NCBI RefSeq assembly: GCF_046250175.1
Contig: NZ_CP176468.1
Source of the DNA: Psychromonas sp030397575
Lineage (GTDB): Bacteria > Pseudomonadota > Gammaproteobacteria > Enterobacterales > Psychromonadaceae
DNA length: 64,000 bases
Strand: one strand, 5' to 3'
Made by a program: the position numbers and the translations under genes. Under the pieces are notes generated by a model. That model saw nothing but the letters and a program-made list of their open reading frames with translations, made no database searches and had not been told where the DNA came from. Shown one piece after another: positions 61,324 through 64,000 of this stretch; within the stretch, counting starts at the first letter, position 1, and the number at the start of each line of letters is the position of its first letter.

Positions 61324-63219
61324 TTATTGGCCCGCGTAAGTAATATCAGCATTGTTCAGTAATGAAGTAATCAATGCCTGATAAGTCGCCTCTGATGTAC
61401 TACGTTGTAACATAGTCGCTAACTGTGTTTCAGTTTCTTCTTCAACTTTACTCTCATCTTGTTCAATCACATCAGACAACTCAACCAAAGCAAAATCACC
61501 TTGTGCTGTTGCAACATAATCTCGCGTTACTTGACCAGCTTCAGGTTTCGCTAATTGGAATAAACGCTGAATGATTTGCGTATCGTAATCACGGCTGTAA
61601 CGCGCTAACGTTAATGGTGAAGAGAAAGTAAGATCTTTACTTGCTAATTCACTATCAATTGACTCGCCCGCATTTAGCTTAGTCATTAAAGACTCCACAA
61701 ATTGCTTAGCAGCTTCCGCTGATTTTTGCTCTTCTAACTGCACAGTAATTTGATCAGTTACCTCAGCAAGCGGTTTTGTGGCTGCTTCTTGATAATCTTT
61801 AACGCGCACTACAATCGCTTTAGAGTCTGTTAAGTCAATAACTTCTGAGTTAAGACCTTCAGCGCGGAAATTCTCATCAAATACTTGACTCAATACATCA
61901 CGAGAGTCTAATTCATTTGGTACATCGTCACTTGAGAATAAACCACTTTCTTGAACTGCAACACCCACTTCAGCAGATGCTTCTTCTAAGCTATCAGGAG
62001 ACTCAAAAGCCACTTCACTTAAACGTTGGTATAAATCATCAAAAATGCTACGTACTTTTTCATTTTTCAATGCAACTTCGATTTGAGGTTTAACTTCGCT
62101 TAATGGGCGAGGAGTATTCTCTTGTGCATCGATTAACTTAATGATGTGGTAACCAAATTCAGATTTAACAACATCAGAAATAGGTGAAGCCTTAGTTAAA
62201 GAAAAAGCACTTGAATCAAAAGCTGGATCCATCACACCACGTTCAAACCAATCTAACTCACCATCATTTTTAGCAGAATAAACATCTTCCGATTTCGTTT
62301 TTGCTAGCTCAGCAAAATCAGCACCAGATTTAATTTCTTCTAAAATAGCTTCTGCTTTTGCTTTCGCTTCATCAGAATCACCTTGAATGAAAATATGTGC
62401 AACTTTACGACGTTCTACTTGTTCGTAATCAGATTGATGTTGATCGTAGTAATCTTGAACATCTTGTTCTGTCACATTGACTTCTGAAGTCAATGTTGCC
62501 GAATCTAATACAATATATTCTACATTGACTTGCTCAGGGCTTTGAAAAGCTTGGCTATTGTTAGCATAATAAGTTTCAATATCTTCAGCTGTTACATTCG
62601 CTTCCGCAACAAAATCAGCACTATCTACGTTTAAGATACGCGCCACACGCTGTTGGCCTTGTAATTGGCTTGTTTGTGCCACTTCAGAAGGTAAAACAAA
62701 CTCACTGCCTACTAATGTTTCTAATAGCTGAACGCGTACTAAATCAGTCTTAAAGTTAGCACTAAACTGTGCAGGTGAAAGATTGTTATTACGTAACAGT
62801 GATAAGTATAAGTTGTTATCGAATTTTCCATCGACTTGGAACTCAGGAGTGTTACGAATCGCTTCTTTAACTTGCTCATCACCAACACGTAACCCCATAT
62901 CAGCAACAGCTTGTGCTACTAAACGTTCAGTGATCAAGGTTTGTGTCGCTTGAGCACGTACTTGTTGTGCAAAATTAGGGTTAGAAGCTAATAGTTCGAA
63001 TTGTTCACCGTATTGCTGTTGTAAACGTGCTCTTTCATTTTGATAAGCTTGTTCAACACTTTGCTGTGAAATCTCTTCACCATTTACGGTTACAGCAGCA
63101 TTCACTGATGAAGTGCCTAAATAGCTACTGACACCAGCTAAAGCAAAAGAGAGGATGATCACAATCAAAATACTTTTTGCGACGACTCCTTGCGAACCTT
63201 CGCGCATTCTTTCTAACAT
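61324..63219 (-). CDS. ppiD: PpiD-type periplasmic folding factor (SurA-like)
   Basis: Inner-membrane-anchored chaperone that meets outer membrane proteins leaving the Sec translocon. 631 residues: cytoplasmic MLERMREGSQGVVAK, one TM helix (about 16-36), a SurA-like N-terminal chaperone region (about 40-215), a parvulin-type PPIase domain (about 265-365: RRKVAHIFIQGDSDEAKAKAEA..., GELDWFERGVMDPAFD, SEFGYHIIKLIDAQ), and a C-terminal helical region. The parvulin domain looks better conserved than in E. coli PpiD, where it is inactive, but activity is not shown by sequence. It follows hupB, as in E. coli. Confidence 0.95.
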   Translation of the reverse strand: MLERMREGSQGVVAKSILIVIILSFALAGVSSYLGTSSVNAAVTVNGEEISQQSVEQAYQNERARLQQQYGEQFELLASNPNFAQQVRAQATQTLITERLVAQAVADMGLRVGDEQVKEAIRNTPEFQVDGKFDNNLYLSLLRNNNLSPAQFSANFKTDLVRVQLLETLVGSEFVLPSEVAQTSQLQGQQRVARILNVDSADFVAEANVTAEDIETYYANNSQAFQSPEQVNVEYIVLDSATLTSEVNVTEQDVQDYYDQHQSDYEQVERRKVAHIFIQGDSDEAKAKAEAILEEIKSGADFAELAKTKSEDVYSAKNDGELDWFERGVMDPAFDSSAFSLTKASPISDVVKSEFGYHIIKLIDAQENTPRPLSEVKPQIEVALKNEKVRSIFDDLYQRLSEVAFESPDSLEEASAEVGVAVQESGLFSSDDVPNELDSRDVLSQVFDENFRAEGLNSEVIDLTDSKAIVVRVKDYQEAATKPLAEVTDQITVQLEEQKSAEAAKQFVESLMTKLNAGESIDSELASKDLTFSSPLTLARYSRDYDTQIIQRLFQLAKPEAGQVTRDYVATAQGDFALVELSDVIEQDESKVEEETETQLATMLQRSTSEATYQALITSLLNNADITYAGQ

Positions 63220-63251
63220 AATATTTTACTCTTTAAGACTAAAAACAAAAA

Positions 63252-63273
63252 AAGCGCATCATAGGACGCGCTT
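63252..63273 (-). terminator. Terminator of hupB
   Basis: Stem AAGCGC / GCGCTT with a ten-base loop, followed on the minus strand by a run of seven T. It lies 26 bp past the hupB stop, in the gap before ppiD, so ppiD probably has its own promoter or depends on readthrough. Confidence 0.75.
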
Positions 63274-63298
63274 AATACATGGAAGAGCTAATAAACGC

Positions 63299-63574
63299 TT
63301 AAGCGTTGATAGCATCTTTCAATGATTTACCCGCTTTAAATGCAGGTACTTTTGCAGCTGCGATTTGGATTGGTTCGTTAGTTTGTGGATTACGACCTGT
63401 ACGAGCAGCACGTTCTTTAACTGAGAAAGCACCAAAACCGATTAGAGATACGCTGTCGCCTTCAACTAAAGCTGTTGTTACGCTTTCGATAAATGCATCT
63501 AATGCACGGCCTGCAGCCGCTTTGGAAATGTCTGCGCTTTCAGCGATGTTATCGATTAATTGTCCTTTATTCAT
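63299..63574 (-). CDS. hupB: DNA-binding protein HU-beta
   Basis: A 91-residue nucleoid protein that bends DNA. Full HU signature: MNKGQLIDNIAESADISKAAA helices, GFGAFSVKERAARTGRNPQT with the DNA-grasping arm (RNPQTNEPIQIAAAKVPAF), and GKSLKDAIN at the C-terminus. The order lon-hupB-ppiD matches that of E. coli. It is the beta type by position. Confidence 0.97.
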   Translation of the reverse strand: MNKGQLIDNIAESADISKAAAGRALDAFIESVTTALVEGDSVSLIGFGAFSVKERAARTGRNPQTNEPIQIAAAKVPAFKAGKSLKDAINA

Positions 63575-63726
63575 TTGTAAATCCCCTGTTTATAATAATT
63601 GGTGCTATCTTCATCTTGAGTGGCACATTGTAAAAAACTTGAGCTAGGCTACTTCTCTATTCAAATTCAAGCAAGTAAATTTCAATAAAATTAGCGAACT
63701 AGCCCGTATTGTATGCGATTAGTCAC

Positions 63727-64000
63727 CTATTTGTCGTTTTTTTCAACAGAAAAGCCGGTGATACTATCTTGTAATGCAACTTCTAATACTTCATCAATCC
63801 AGCGTACAGGTTTGATTTCAAGTTGGTCTTTAATATTATCAGGGATTTCCTCTAAGTCACGTGTATTTTCAAACGGAATCAATACTGTTTTAATACCACC
63901 ACGACGCGCCGCTAATAATTTCTCTTTTAATCCACCGATAGGAAGCACTTCACCACGCAGAGTAATTTCACCTGTCATCGCAACATCAGCACGAACAGGA
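63727..64000 (-). CDS. lon: Lon protease, C-terminal part (cut by window edge)
   Basis: The last 90 codons of ATP-dependent protease Lon; the gene continues beyond the window. It reads PVRADVAMTGEITLRGEVLPIGG and then LKEKLLAARRGGIKTV, where the lysine in GGLKEK is the catalytic partner of the serine that lies outside the window. The rest (VLIPFENTRDLEEIPDNIKDQ) is the standard C-terminus. It lies 150 bp upstream of hupB. Confidence 0.95.
   Translation of the reverse strand, partial: PVRADVAMTGEITLRGEVLPIGGLKEKLLAARRGGIKTVLIPFENTRDLEEIPDNIKDQLEIKPVRWIDEVLEVALQDSITGFSVEKNDK

Overview
The window reads as chromosome from a marine, AT-rich gammaproteobacterium. The Psychromonas / Vibrio-Shewanella neighbourhood fits best. 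This is inferred from the housekeeping proteins (YgiQ, RNase II, MetG, GltX, PpiD, HU), from E. coli-like gene orders (lon-hupB-ppiD, divergent apbC/metG, nrdR-ribD...ribH-nusB), and from marine traits such as a PL6 alginate-lyase-like lipoprotein and a giant calcium-dependent adhesin. No phage, IS element, CRISPR array or conjugative module was recognised.

Layout. 1-10.7 kb: accessory and stress genes (luciferase-like oxidoreductase, LysE and DUF1275 membrane proteins, Dps, a GGDEF/EAL protein with a decayed GGDEF site, a divergent SerC, a 44-residue lipoprotein, a secreted DRGH nuclease, an orphan 506-residue lipoprotein). 10.7-13.7 kb: two identical tRNA-Ser(UGA) genes inside a 151-bp perfect direct repeat, bracketing a CHASE4-type diguanylate cyclase. 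13.9-23.5 kb: RNA and DNA housekeeping (rnb, ygiQ, recR, apbC, metG) with a broken DUF2164 gene between apbC and recR. 23.6-27.7 kb: PL6-like lipoprotein, DMT exporter, DUF445 protein. 27.8-32.3 kb: the nrdR-ribD-ribC-ribB-ribH-nusB operon, then divergent msrA.

33.2-57.0 kb is the centrepiece: seven co-directional minus-strand genes forming a complete Lap-type biofilm adhesion system. In transcription order they are a 5165-residue RTX adhesin, type I secretion ABC transporter (LapB), membrane fusion protein (LapC), TolC-like outer membrane protein, OmpA-family lipoprotein, periplasmic protease LapG and c-di-GMP receptor LapD. The adhesin carries a TAAG LapG-type cleavage site at residues 95-98, 9 copies of a 99-residue repeat, 36 copies of an 89-residue repeat (exactly 267 bp each), three VCBS-like domains, RTX nonapeptides and a C-terminal secretion region. 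By the known Pseudomonas scheme, c-di-GMP bound by LapD holds LapG back and keeps the adhesin on the surface; low c-di-GMP frees LapG to cut it loose. The window also encodes an apparently active diguanylate cyclase and an apparently active EAL phosphodiesterase, but nothing in the sequence links them specifically to this system.

57.5-64 kb: five tRNA-Val(UAC) genes behind one strong promoter with a GC-rich discriminator, then gltX, a DsbA-family protein, tdk, ppiD, hupB and the 3' end of lon, cut by the window edge.
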